Positions 6,776 to 14,070 of a stretch of 15,145 nucleotides of DNA are shown here, one piece after another. Location of the stretch: assembly GCA_947479075.1 (NCBI GenBank), contig CANJZR010000023.1, positions 1 through 15,145 on the forward strand. Direction: 5' to 3'. A program made the position numbers and the translations under genes. The notes below the pieces were generated by a model. It did no database searches and was not told where the DNA came from. It was given only the letters and a program-made list of their open reading frames with translations. Position 1 is the stretch's first letter. Each line of letters starts with the position of its first letter. This stretch comes from Planctomycetaceae bacterium (GTDB lineage: Bacteria; Planctomycetota; Planctomycetia; Planctomycetales; Planctomycetaceae).

Positions 6776-9070
6776 ATGGATCCGTTGGAATCTCGGGTCA
6801 GAGAATATCTTCAGTTGCCGTCTTACCGGCCGATTAAGTTTGCACAACTCGCCAAAAAAATTGGCGTTCGCAAGCCTCAGTTTGAGGCGTTTGAGAATTT
6901 GCTCGATCGCCTGGTCCACGACGGAGTCATCCGCTTCAGCGAGTCGGGCCGGATCGAGTCTCGCAAACGCACGGGGGGAATTGTCGGCACTGTTCGCCGT
7001 ACCGCGATGGGAGACGGCTACATCACGCCGATTGCCTCCACGTCGCCTCCAGTCAAGGGCGACATCATCGTCTTCGCGGAAGACATGAAAGATGCCCAGG
7101 ACAAGGACGAAGTCGAGGTGCGCCTCACCGGGCGGCGGCGTTTCGGAGATCAACAGATCGCCGTCGTCGAACGCGTCGTCAAGCGGGCCACGACGACCTT
7201 TGTCGGCACCTATGAAGAAGATGAGTACGGCGGGTTCGTCCGCATCGACGGTCGCCAGTTCAGCGAACCGGTCGCCCTCGATGACCCGGAAGCAAGTGGA
7301 GTGCGGCGCGGCGACAAAGTTGTTGTCGAGATGCTCCGGTTCCCCACAGCTCGTCGTGGCGGGGAAGCTGTACTGAAGACCCGACTGGGCGCAGCCCACG
7401 ACATCGGGGTCGACACCATCTCGGTCATTCACGAGTTCGGCCTCGAAACGGAGTTCCCGGAAGCCGTTCTCGAAGAAGCCCGACAGGTCGCAGCTGCGTT
7501 TGACGATTCGGATCTGACCGGACGTGATGACCTGACCGGGACCACGATTATCACCATCGACCCGGCCGATGCCCGCGACTTTGACGATGCGATCTCCATT
7601 GACCAACACGAAGACGGCAGCTGGACACTGGGCGTCCATATCGCCGACGTGTCGCACTTTGTGGCTGTCGACTCGGAACTCGACAAGGAGGCACGTTCAC
7701 GTGGCAACAGCGTCTACCTGCCAGGCCGGGTGCTGCCGATGCTTCCGGAAATCCTGTCGAACGGGCTGGCGAGCCTGCAGGCGGACCGCGTGCGATTCAC
7801 GATGTCGGCCTTCATGGACATCAACACCGACGGCGAGGTCACAGCCACGCGGTTCTCGAACAGTGCGATCCGCGTGAAGCATCGGTTCAGCTATGAACAA
7901 GTCTCCGCGATCATCAACGGCCCGAAGAAACGCCCCGAGGACCTGACCAAGGACGTATGGGACACCGTCTGGCGGATGCGCAAGCTGGCCCGCACGTTGC
8001 GAACACGGCGGTTTGAACTGGGGGCGATCAATCTCGAACTCAGTGAGGTGAAGATCGATCTCGACCGCGATGGCCGCATGACCGGGGCGCACCTGGTCGA
8101 AGGGGACGAAAGTCACCAGATGATCGAGGAGTGCATGCTGGCGGCCAACATTGCCGTGGCACGCAAGCTGACCGAATCCAAGGTGCTGCACCCGCGACGC
8201 ATCCATCCTGAACCGACGCCCGCTCGACTGGAGATCCTGCAGGACTTCGTGAAGGCCATCGGGATTCCAGTCTCGCGATTGCGGACTCATGCCGACATGC
8301 AGGCCCTGCTGAAGAAGGTCCATGGCACGCCGCAGGAATATGCCGTGAACTTCGCCCTGCTGCGGAGCTTGAAGCAGGCGACCTACTCCACAAAGCTGGA
8401 AGGCCACTTTGCCCTGGCCGCCGAGGACTACTGCCACTTCACCAGCCCGATCCGGCGGTATCCCGATCTGGTCGTACATCGACAGCTGAAACATCTGATC
8501 GCCCAGCGCCCCAAGCGGGATGGATTCAGTTCAGACTATCTCGACTTCGTGTGCGAGACCTGTTCGCTGACCGAACGCCGTGCCGCCGATGCCGAGCGAG
8601 CCTTGTCGCAGATGAAGCTGCTCTTGTTCCTCCGTGACAAGATCGGGCTGCGAATGGAAGCGACCATCACGGGTGTCGACCGCTACGGGTTCTTCGCCCG
8701 GGGATTGGAGATCCCAGCGGAGGGTCTCGTCCCGTCAGCCACACTTCCGGGTCCGGAGACCTACGAATACGACCGGGCCGCCCAGCGACTCATCGGCCGC
8801 AAAACCGGTCGCACATTCCAGCTCGGCGACCATGTCGTCGTGGAGATCGCCAAGGTCGACCCCGGCCGGCGTTCGCTCGATTTCAAACTCGTGGGCAGCG
8901 GCCCGGGCAAACACGGCCGCAAACCAGCCGAATCGGGCCACCGCTCCCGTTCGCAGGACGCAGGTCACGGAAACGAAAAGCGACCATCAAAGAAATTAGG
9001 GAAAGGCCGCCGACCGGAAGGAGCCGTTGCCCCCAAGACTGCCTCCAAGAAACGGAAACGCAAGAAGTAG
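6776..9070 (+). CDS. rnr: Ribonuclease R (3'-5' exoribonuclease, RNB family)
   Basis: This 764-aa processive exoribonuclease degrades structured RNA and defective transcripts, including those freed by ribosome rescue. An N-terminal winged helix (about 1-65) is followed by two OB/cold-shock-like domains (about 65-225). The RNB catalytic domain (about 245-575) contains IDPADARDFDD, with metal-binding Asp262, Asp268, Asp270 and Asp271 in the expected spacing. The later HFTSPIRRYPDLVVHR motif is also present. An S1 domain (about 622-705, beginning LRMEATITGVDRYGFF) and a Lys/Arg-rich tail ending SKKRKRKK complete the RNase R layout; the winged helix and the basic tail argue against RNase II. It is slightly shorter than E. 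coli RNase R (813 aa). It is divergent from arfB, and the ACP-SUMF1 gene follows 83 bases later. Confidence 0.96.
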   Translation: MDPLESRVREYLQLPSYRPIKFAQLAKKIGVRKPQFEAFENLLDRLVHDGVIRFSESGRIESRKRTGGIVGTVRRTAMGDGYITPIASTSPPVKGDIIVFAEDMKDAQDKDEVEVRLTGRRRFGDQQIAVVERVVKRATTTFVGTYEEDEYGGFVRIDGRQFSEPVALDDPEASGVRRGDKVVVEMLRFPTARRGGEAVLKTRLGAAHDIGVDTISVIHEFGLETEFPEAVLEEARQVAAAFDDSDLTGRDDLTGTTIITIDPADARDFDDAISIDQHEDGSWTLGVHIADVSHFVAVDSELDKEARSRGNSVYLPGRVLPMLPEILSNGLASLQADRVRFTMSAFMDINTDGEVTATRFSNSAIRVKHRFSYEQVSAIINGPKKRPEDLTKDVWDTVWRMRKLARTLRTRRFELGAINLELSEVKIDLDRDGRMTGAHLVEGDESHQMIEECMLAANIAVARKLTESKVLHPRRIHPEPTPARLEILQDFVKAIGIPVSRLRTHADMQALLKKVHGTPQEYAVNFALLRSLKQATYSTKLEGHFALAAEDYCHFTSPIRRYPDLVVHRQLKHLIAQRPKRDGFSSDYLDFVCETCSLTERRAADAERALSQMKLLLFLRDKIGLRMEATITGVDRYGFFARGLEIPAEGLVPSATLPGPETYEYDRAAQRLIGRKTGRTFQLGDHVVVEIAKVDPGRRSLDFKLVGSGPGKHGRKPAESGHRSRSQDAGHGNEKRPSKKLGKGRRPEGAVAPKTASKKRKRKK

Positions 9071-9153
9071 GGCACCACAGCCCCGACCTGCTCGATACCA
9101 TCGAATGTGGCTCTGGCAGTGTGGGATAAAGTAACCAGAAGGGAACGGTCGTC

Positions 9154-10449
9154 ATGGCGGCTGACACTCCTCGTTGGGATCTGACAACGATCGAACAGCG
9201 AGTCTGTGACATCGCTGCGGAGAAACTCTGCATACCTCGACATGAGGTGTCTCCTGGAAGTCGATTGATCGAGGACCTGGGTTGTGACAGCCTGGATTTG
9301 ATTGACATGATCATGGCGATCGAGGAGGAGTTCTCGGTCACAATTCCTTCTGCTCTCCCGAATGCCGTCTACAAGTCAGTTTTTACTCGCCAGAATTATC
9401 GATTACGCGACATGGCAGAGATTGTCTATCTGCAAGAAGGGACGGGAACTCCAGAGAGAGCGGGGTGGTTTCGAGGCATCACCAGCTCGACGGTGCCTCA
9501 CCGCATTCCGTTTTCGCAGCTGAGCGGCGTCTGGAAACCCGATGCCTATTCTCTAGTTCAGCAGCTGTTTGAACCACTCGACTCGTCGGGCCACGAAAAA
9601 TCCTACCGTCGTCGATCCGACGGAATGCGATGCGTTTTGATCCCTGCCGCGGAAGTCGAGATCGGAAGTGATGATTCCCTCGCAGCTCCTGACGAGACGC
9701 CACGACACCGAGTCCAACTCGATGCGTTTCTCATTGATGCGGAGCCCGTTTCATCCACAGCATATTGCCGATTCTTGAACTCGGTGAGTGCCAGCGAGCA
9801 GCAATTGCGGGACTGGTTTGTGCTTGAGCCAAGCGACGACCGTCAGCAACAGATGCCCATTGAGCATGCCGATCAGGGTTGGCGTCCTGTGACGGGTGTC
9901 GAGAAGTTGCCGATGATCCTCGTCTCGTGGTTCGGGGCCAATGCATATGCGTTGTGGGCCAACGCCAAAAACTGGCAGCAGTACCGAACCAACGATCGAT
10001 ACCTGCCCACCGAGGCTCAGTGGGAGTACGCTGCGCGAGGGCGCCGCTCACAGAATTACCCTTGGGGGGAAACCGTCGACACACCGGACCGCATGGTGTG
10101 CGCACAGCATGGACGCGGCGACACATACCAGGCAAACAACTTGCGAATGGCAGCTGTGAATGACTGTCTTGGCATGTCGCCGTTCGGCCTGCATCACATG
10201 GCGGGTAACGTGTGGCAATGGTGTCGCGACTGGTACGACTCCAGTTTTTACAACCATCCAGAAGCCAGTCAGGTCAATCCGTGCAACAGTCAAGAAACAG
10301 GCATCCGGAGTGAGCGAGGAGGCAGCTGGGTCGGCCCCGCCGAACTGTGTCGAAGCTCCTATCGACGAGGGCGAGCCCCACACGCCCGGGGACGATGCCT
10401 TGGATTTCGGTGCGTGAGTTCCCTGGAGGATTGCCCACACCGCGACTGA
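9154..10449 (+). CDS. Acyl carrier protein domain fused to a formylglycine-generating-enzyme-like (SUMF1) domain
   Basis: The 431-aa protein has two recognisable parts. Residues about 8-95 are a complete acyl carrier protein: LIEDLGCDSLDLIDMIMAIE places the 4'-phosphopantetheine site at Ser46, with the acidic recognition helix after it. After a linker, residues about 157-424 form the C-type-lectin-like SUMF1/FGE fold: RCVLIPAAEVEIGSDD, LPTEAQWEYAARG (284-296), AGNVWQWCRDWY (350-361), RGGSW (388-392) and LGFRC (416-420). True FGEs have RGGS-x-x-C-x4-C; here the first cysteine position is Gly394 and only Cys399 remains, so sulfatase-activating activity is unlikely. No signal peptide is seen, so it is cytosolic. 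A GAAGGGAA Shine-Dalgarno-like stretch precedes ATG 9154. An oxidation or scaffold role on a carrier-bound substrate is inference. Confidence 0.85.
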   Translation: MAADTPRWDLTTIEQRVCDIAAEKLCIPRHEVSPGSRLIEDLGCDSLDLIDMIMAIEEEFSVTIPSALPNAVYKSVFTRQNYRLRDMAEIVYLQEGTGTPERAGWFRGITSSTVPHRIPFSQLSGVWKPDAYSLVQQLFEPLDSSGHEKSYRRRSDGMRCVLIPAAEVEIGSDDSLAAPDETPRHRVQLDAFLIDAEPVSSTAYCRFLNSVSASEQQLRDWFVLEPSDDRQQQMPIEHADQGWRPVTGVEKLPMILVSWFGANAYALWANAKNWQQYRTNDRYLPTEAQWEYAARGRRSQNYPWGETVDTPDRMVCAQHGRGDTYQANNLRMAAVNDCLGMSPFGLHHMAGNVWQWCRDWYDSSFYNHPEASQVNPCNSQETGIRSERGGSWVGPAELCRSSYRRGRAPHARGRCLGFRCVSSLEDCPHRD

Positions 10450-10488
10450 TTGAAGCCGTTTCAAAACTCGTCCCAGGCAAGAAGAAGA

Positions 10489-10580
10489 TTCACCGCAGAG
10501 AGCCGCCGAGGATCGCAGAGAGAAGAGGAGGGAATATCCCTTCAAATCCTCTGCGTGACTCCGCGGCTCTCTGCGGTGAA
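10489..10580. repeat. 92-base imperfect palindrome (CCGCAGAGA-type dispersed repeat)
   Basis: Two perfect 18-base arms, TTCACCGCAGAGAGCCGC (10489-10506) and its reverse complement (10563-10580), enclose further paired segments. These are GAG/CTC inside the internal loop, CGCAGAG (10514-10520) with CTCTGCG (10549-10555), and an apex GGGA-ATA-TCCC (10530-10540). Transcribed from either strand it would form one long hairpin. It lies 39 bases after the ACP-SUMF1 stop. No T-run follows, so it is not a standard terminator. The repeated GCAGAGA units resemble intergenic palindromic repeats known from several bacteria with large genomes; copy number in this genome cannot be seen here. Confidence 0.8.
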
Positions 10581-10663
10581 ATTCTTTCTCTGAATAGCCC
10601 CCTTCAATAAAGACATACAGTCCTACCCCGGAACTGGCATCGTCCGACACGTGGGGACTCTCC

Positions 10664-10669
10664 TATAAT
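10664..10669 (+). promoter_or_regulatory. -10 box (TATAAT) of the 2-oxo-acid decarboxylase gene
   Basis: A perfect TATAAT lies 42 bases before the start codon at 10712, giving a leader of about 36 bases. No convincing -35 element is found at 16-18 bases, so activator dependence is possible. Confidence 0.5.
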
Positions 10670-10711
10670 TCCGGCAAGCGGCCCACTTCATGTTGGTGGA
10701 AGGATTCACTC

Positions 10712-12388
10712 ATGGCGAAGAAATCGGTCAAGTCTCGCGCCGTCGGTCAGCCCCAGTCGGACAACCACATGATCGGCAGCTACCTGATCAAACGGTTGCA
10801 GGATTATGGCGTGCGGGATGTCTTTGGCATTCCCGGCGATTTTGTTCTGAGCTTTTACGACCAGTTGCAGAAGAGTCCGCTGCGGGTCATCGGAGCCACT
10901 CGCGAAGACAACGCCGGGTACGCAGCTGACGGGTACGCCCGCGTGAATGGCATGGGGGCTGTTTGCGTGACCTACTGCGTCGGCGGGTTGAGTTTGTGTA
11001 ACTCGATCGCCGGAGCCTATGCCGAGAAGTCGCCGGTCGTCGTCATCAGTGGGGCTCCGGGTGTTGAAGAACGCCGCAATGACCCGCTGCTGCACCATAA
11101 GGTCCGCGACTTCAACACCCAGCGTGAGGTCTTCGAAAAGATCACCGTCGCCACAGCTTCACTCGATGATCCACAGATCGCCTTTCGCGAGATCGATCGC
11201 TGCCTCGAAGCAGCGGCTCGGTACAAACGACCGGTCTATATCGAGATCCCCCGCGACTGCGTGGATGCACGCCCGGAGTACCCGTATCAGGAGAAAGTGA
11301 CCCAACTGGCCAGTGATCCCGACGCCTTGGAGGCTTCCCTCGTGGAAGCCTTCGAACGACTCCAGGCCGCCCAAAAGCCCGTCCTGATCGTAGGCATCGA
11401 AGTTCATCGTTTCGGGTTACAAAAATGGGTGCTCCAGCTGGCGGAGAAGTACAACATCCCGATGTGTGCGACGCTGCTGGGCAAGTCAGTCGTCAGCGAA
11501 AAACACCCGCTCTACCTGGGCATCTACGAAGGAGCGATGGGCCGCAAAGAAGTGACCGAGTACGTTGAGTCGTCGGACTGCGTCGTGCTGCTCGGGGCAT
11601 TCATGACCGATATCAACCTCGGAATTTTCACGGCTCACCTCGACCCGGGACGCTGTATCTCCGCAACGACCGAGAAGCTGCGGATCGGGCACCACCACTT
11701 CCATGATGTCCTGTTCGAAGATTTTCTCAAAGGTCTGACAGAACTGTCGATCAAACCCAAGAAGAAGACGCCACTGCCCCGGCGCGAAGCCCCTCCCATC
11801 GGAAAACGACCGGCAAACGAACCAGTTACGATCGCGTCCCTGTTTGAACACATCAACTCCATACTCGACGACGAGATGGTGGTCGTCGCAGACGTGGGCG
11901 ATTCGCTGTTTGCGTCGAGTGACCTGACCATCCACAAGCAAACCGAGTTTCTCAGCCCGGCCTACTACACCTCCATGGGTTTCGCGATTCCGGCCAGTGT
12001 CGGAGTCCAGGCTGCGAACCGAAAGCTGCGACCGCTTGTCCTGGTGGGGGACGGTGCGTTTCAGATGACGTGTCTGGAGCTGTCAACTGCCGCGAAACAC
12101 GGATTCAACCCGCTGGTGATCGTCCTCAACAACAAGGGGTACACGACGGAGCGATTCCTGCTCGAGGGGCCGTTCAACGACATTCTGAACTGGGAGTATC
12201 ACCGCTTGCCCGATCTGCTCGGGGCTGGCTGGGGGTTCGAGGTGCACACCGTCGGGGAACTGCACCAGAGCGTGAAAGCGGGGTTGGCCAAGACAGACGG
12301 GTTCAGCCTCCTGAACGTCCACCTCAAGCCCGACGACACCAGCCCGGCCCTGCGGCGACTGGCGGAGCGGATGTCGAAGCAGGTGTGA
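10712..12388 (+). CDS. ThDP-dependent 2-oxo-acid decarboxylase (pyruvate/indolepyruvate decarboxylase type)
   Basis: The 558-aa length is typical of PDC, IPDC and KivD-type enzymes. These decarboxylate a 2-oxo acid non-oxidatively to an aldehyde, using thiamine diphosphate and Mg2+. The N-terminal domain carries the cofactor-activating Glu65 in TREDNAGYAADGYAR and the catalytic His-His pair at 128-129 in LLHHKVRDF. The C-terminal domain has the ThDP/Mg motif GDGAFQ starting at Gly446 and NNKGYTTE starting at Asn473. It is followed by GPFNDILNWEYHRLPDLLGA, which is characteristic of the decarboxylase branch rather than acetolactate synthase. ATG 10712 has GGAAGGA 7 bases upstream. No dehydrogenase or amino-acid genes lie beside it, so pyruvate, branched-chain and aromatic 2-oxo acids all remain possible substrates. 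Confidence 0.92.
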   Translation: MAKKSVKSRAVGQPQSDNHMIGSYLIKRLQDYGVRDVFGIPGDFVLSFYDQLQKSPLRVIGATREDNAGYAADGYARVNGMGAVCVTYCVGGLSLCNSIAGAYAEKSPVVVISGAPGVEERRNDPLLHHKVRDFNTQREVFEKITVATASLDDPQIAFREIDRCLEAAARYKRPVYIEIPRDCVDARPEYPYQEKVTQLASDPDALEASLVEAFERLQAAQKPVLIVGIEVHRFGLQKWVLQLAEKYNIPMCATLLGKSVVSEKHPLYLGIYEGAMGRKEVTEYVESSDCVVLLGAFMTDINLGIFTAHLDPGRCISATTEKLRIGHHHFHDVLFEDFLKGLTELSIKPKKKTPLPRREAPPIGKRPANEPVTIASLFEHINSILDDEMVVVADVGDSLFASSDLTIHKQTEFLSPAYYTSMGFAIPASVGVQAANRKLRPLVLVGDGAFQMTCLELSTAAKHGFNPLVIVLNNKGYTTERFLLEGPFNDILNWEYHRLPDLLGAGWGFEVHTVGELHQSVKAGLAKTDGFSLLNVHLKPDDTSPALRRLAERMSKQV

Positions 12389-12424
12389 CGCGCCCCCGCT
12401 GTGCCATCGACATTGTCTGATGTT

Positions 12425-12497
12425 CGGAGCAACGGGCAGGTCGTGAGCGCACTTGCTTGGGTTGCAAGAGGTCGTCGTTCTTCGGGTGGTGCTTGAC
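12425..12497 (+). pseudogene. Decayed tRNA-like remnant (anticodon position reads GGG, Pro-like)
   Basis: The 73 bases lay out as a cloverleaf. The acceptor arm CGGAGCA pairs with TGCTTGA at 5 of 7 positions, including one G-U. The D-stem pairs at 3 of 4 positions. A perfect anticodon stem CTTGC/GCAAG encloses a TTGGGTT loop. The T-arm is broken: its stem does not pair, and TTC is not followed by the invariant purine. The stretch GAGCGCACTTGC resembles tRNA-Pro. The anticodon arm and flanks also resemble the intact tRNA-Ala about 270 bases downstream, so it may be an old duplicate of that gene. Not expected to be functional. Confidence 0.45.
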
Positions 12498-12569
12498 TCA
12501 CCAAGACGAATCTTACTCGACCAGCAAAAACTGCCTTCAAACTCTGCCCATTTCCTCCATCACGCTTGC

Positions 12570-12598
12570 TTGACGGTCACTCCTTGGCCCGATATCGT
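12570..12598 (+). promoter_or_regulatory. Possible promoter of tRNA-Ala
   Basis: TTGACG (12570-12575) and TATCGT (12593-12598) are 17 bases apart, matching consensus at 5 of 6 and 4 of 6 positions. Transcription would begin about 90 bases before the tRNA. Within that leader, TGATGCAA (12660-12667) and TTGCATCA (12682-12689) form an 8-bp inverted repeat just before the tRNA. This is the best candidate in the gap, but weak. Confidence 0.3.
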
Positions 12599-12695
12599 TC
12601 GCCCGTCCGGAAATCGGCGAAGATTCGCTCATCGCTGCCTTTCCGACAACCGATCAAACTGATGCAAACCGCACCAGAGGCTTGCATCAACACGA

Positions 12696-12768
12696 GGGGG
12701 ATTAGCTCAGCTGGTAGAGCGCTTGCATGGCATGCAAGAGGCCACCGGTTCAAGTCCGGTATCCTCCA
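12696..12768 (+). tRNA. tRNA-Ala (anticodon GGC)
   Basis: A complete 73-base cloverleaf is present. The acceptor GGGGGAT pairs with ATCCTCC and includes G3:U70, the alanine identity element. The D-stem is GCTC/GAGC, the anticodon stem CTTGC/GCAAG with loop ATGGCAT (anticodon GGC at 12729-12731), and the T-stem ACCGG/CCGGT with loop TTCAAGT. The discriminator base is A12768. CCA is not encoded and must be added after transcription. It decodes GCC, and GCU by wobble. Confidence 0.97.
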
Positions 12769-12771
12769 CTC

Positions 12772-12829
12772 GTTCAAAGCCCCTTGTCTTGCAATGCCTT
12801 ACGGCACGCGAGGCAAGGGGCTTTTGAAC
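12772..12829. terminator. Terminator hairpin after tRNA-Ala
   Basis: GTTCAAAGCCCCTTG (12772-12786) pairs with CAAGGGGCTTTTGAAC (12814-12829) apart from one bulged T. The inner part continues through G-U-containing pairs and closes with TGCC/GGCA around TTAC, so almost all 58 bases are paired. T-rich stretches lie in the 3' arm and just after. It begins 3 bases after the tRNA and can also stop transcription of the convergent membrane-protein gene. Confidence 0.8.
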
Positions 12830-12887
12830 TTTCCGCGGTCCCAGAAGGATTTCGCGCAGAGCAGGTGTGCTTCCATAATTGCTATCT

Positions 12888-13889
12888 TCAATCATGCTTC
12901 GAGATTGCTGCATTCCCTAAGTCGAAGATTGGAACCTCGAAGATAATTTCTCTCAAATCGGACTTCTGTTCGTGTCTGACTTGGACTCGCCAGTCGCAGT
13001 AGTCATTGATGCGAGTGCGATTGGACAGACCATCAGACGCCAAGAGGGGCTGCTTGCCAGAGGAGGGCAATTTCCCTGGTATCTGGAAGGAGACCGGCAA
13101 TACGGTTGCCGCCGGTTCGAGTGAGGTCCGTGTAACGGTGAGCTGGCGAATATCTTCGTAGATTGTCTGAGTCAGTGACGATGACTGTCCGTTACGGCTC
13201 CGCTCCATTCCGGTGACCATATCAACCAAGTCTTCTCTCCCATCCGGTGAGGAACGAGTACTTCGTGTCATATCACATCGAAGTGCGATGCGCATGACTG
13301 TGCCTTCTGGGATCGATTCCGGAATCGTGACCACTCCTTCAAATCGTCCGCCAATCACGCCGGGGAGCGTCTCCAATTGGATGCTGGAGCGATTCCAACG
13401 GTGATTCACCCAAAGCAGGCGAAAGAAGATCAGCAGGAAACATCCGACAGCTCCCACAAACAAATAAACGAGAGTCGCATTCTTTAGTGAGGCGAAGTAG
13501 ATCCCCATCGGCACAACGACAAGACCATACAGGGCGGATGCGATGATCGTGACCCACAGTGTCTTGTGGTTCGACAAGCGAATCGACTTCTCGGCCCAGT
13601 CCACCTGCCACATCCACGGCTGATCGGGATACTGCCGCATCCGCTGCCGCGTGACTTGCGAGGACCAGAGATGCCAGGCCAGCCCGACGAAGGCGAACAG
13701 CCCTACCAAGACCGGTCCGCAGACCAACGCGATCAGCCGGGCAAGTTCTCCCGCATGCCACGGCTGCCCCTGAATTGCACTGGAGGCATACTTCAACAGT
13801 GGTGTGACGAACCCCAACCCAATCAGGATACCGAGGACACAGACGCATTGCGCGAAGACGCAGATGGCGACTTCAATCAACCGGGGCAT
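12888..13889 (-). CDS. Four-helix membrane protein of unknown function
   Basis: The 333-aa protein is not recognised as a named family. Four hydrophobic segments are visible: about residues 5-32, 52-74, 111-135 and 138-161. Between TM2 and TM3 is a charged loop with YPDQPWMWQVDWAEKSI. After TM4 comes a soluble domain of about 170 residues (165-333) that appears rich in beta strands. Its last part pairs CDWRVQVRHE with EIIFEVPIFDL, an arrangement seen in planctomycete proteins with an arrestin-like or immunoglobulin-like C-terminal domain. No catalytic motif is seen. The start at 13889 is well supported by GGAGAG 6 bases upstream. It stands alone, convergent with tRNA-Ala and divergent from the propeller gene. 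Confidence 0.8.
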   Translation of the reverse strand: MPRLIEVAICVFAQCVCVLGILIGLGFVTPLLKYASSAIQGQPWHAGELARLIALVCGPVLVGLFAFVGLAWHLWSSQVTRQRMRQYPDQPWMWQVDWAEKSIRLSNHKTLWVTIIASALYGLVVVPMGIYFASLKNATLVYLFVGAVGCFLLIFFRLLWVNHRWNRSSIQLETLPGVIGGRFEGVVTIPESIPEGTVMRIALRCDMTRSTRSSPDGREDLVDMVTGMERSRNGQSSSLTQTIYEDIRQLTVTRTSLEPAATVLPVSFQIPGKLPSSGKQPLLASDGLSNRTRINDYCDWRVQVRHEQKSDLREIIFEVPIFDLGNAAISKHD

Positions 13890-14070
13890 TTGTGACTCTC
13901 CATCAGATGAATCCCCGTGAAAAGTGGTCCAGACGCTGGTCCATGACGAGGCTCTGCAGCTTTCATGAAAGTGGTTCCGACAATATATGAGTCATTTCGC
14001 CTACAGGAGAACCGAATTCGCGGACTCCGGTCAGAAAAAGTTCTACTCGTGTCCTCCCGCCTCCACTCTT
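13890..14070. other. Divergent upstream region, possible small-RNA or leader locus
   Basis: No protein gene is supported here; the small open frame crossing it runs through the terminator stem that follows. The direct repeat TGGTCCA (13925-13931 and 13937-13943, 12-base period) and the perfect palindrome CTTTCATGAAAG (13960-13971) are possible regulator sites. Because an intrinsic terminator on the plus strand follows at 14071, a plus-strand transcript probably crosses this region. No known riboswitch, tmRNA or signal-recognition RNA core was recognised. Confidence 0.35.

Noticed and set aside
6632..7657. Minus-strand frame of 341 codons over the rnr start
   Set aside because: It is antisense to the winged-helix and cold-shock domains of rnr, with a composition typical of a shadow frame and no motif.
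7697..8494. Minus-strand frame of 265 codons inside rnr
   Set aside because: It lies wholly antisense to the RNB catalytic domain, whose motifs are intact; no domain is recognised in it.
13980..14065. Complete tRNA or tmRNA ending in CGCCTCCA
   Set aside because: No matching 5' acceptor strand, no T-stem around a TTCRA loop and no D-arm; only the last bases look tRNA-like.
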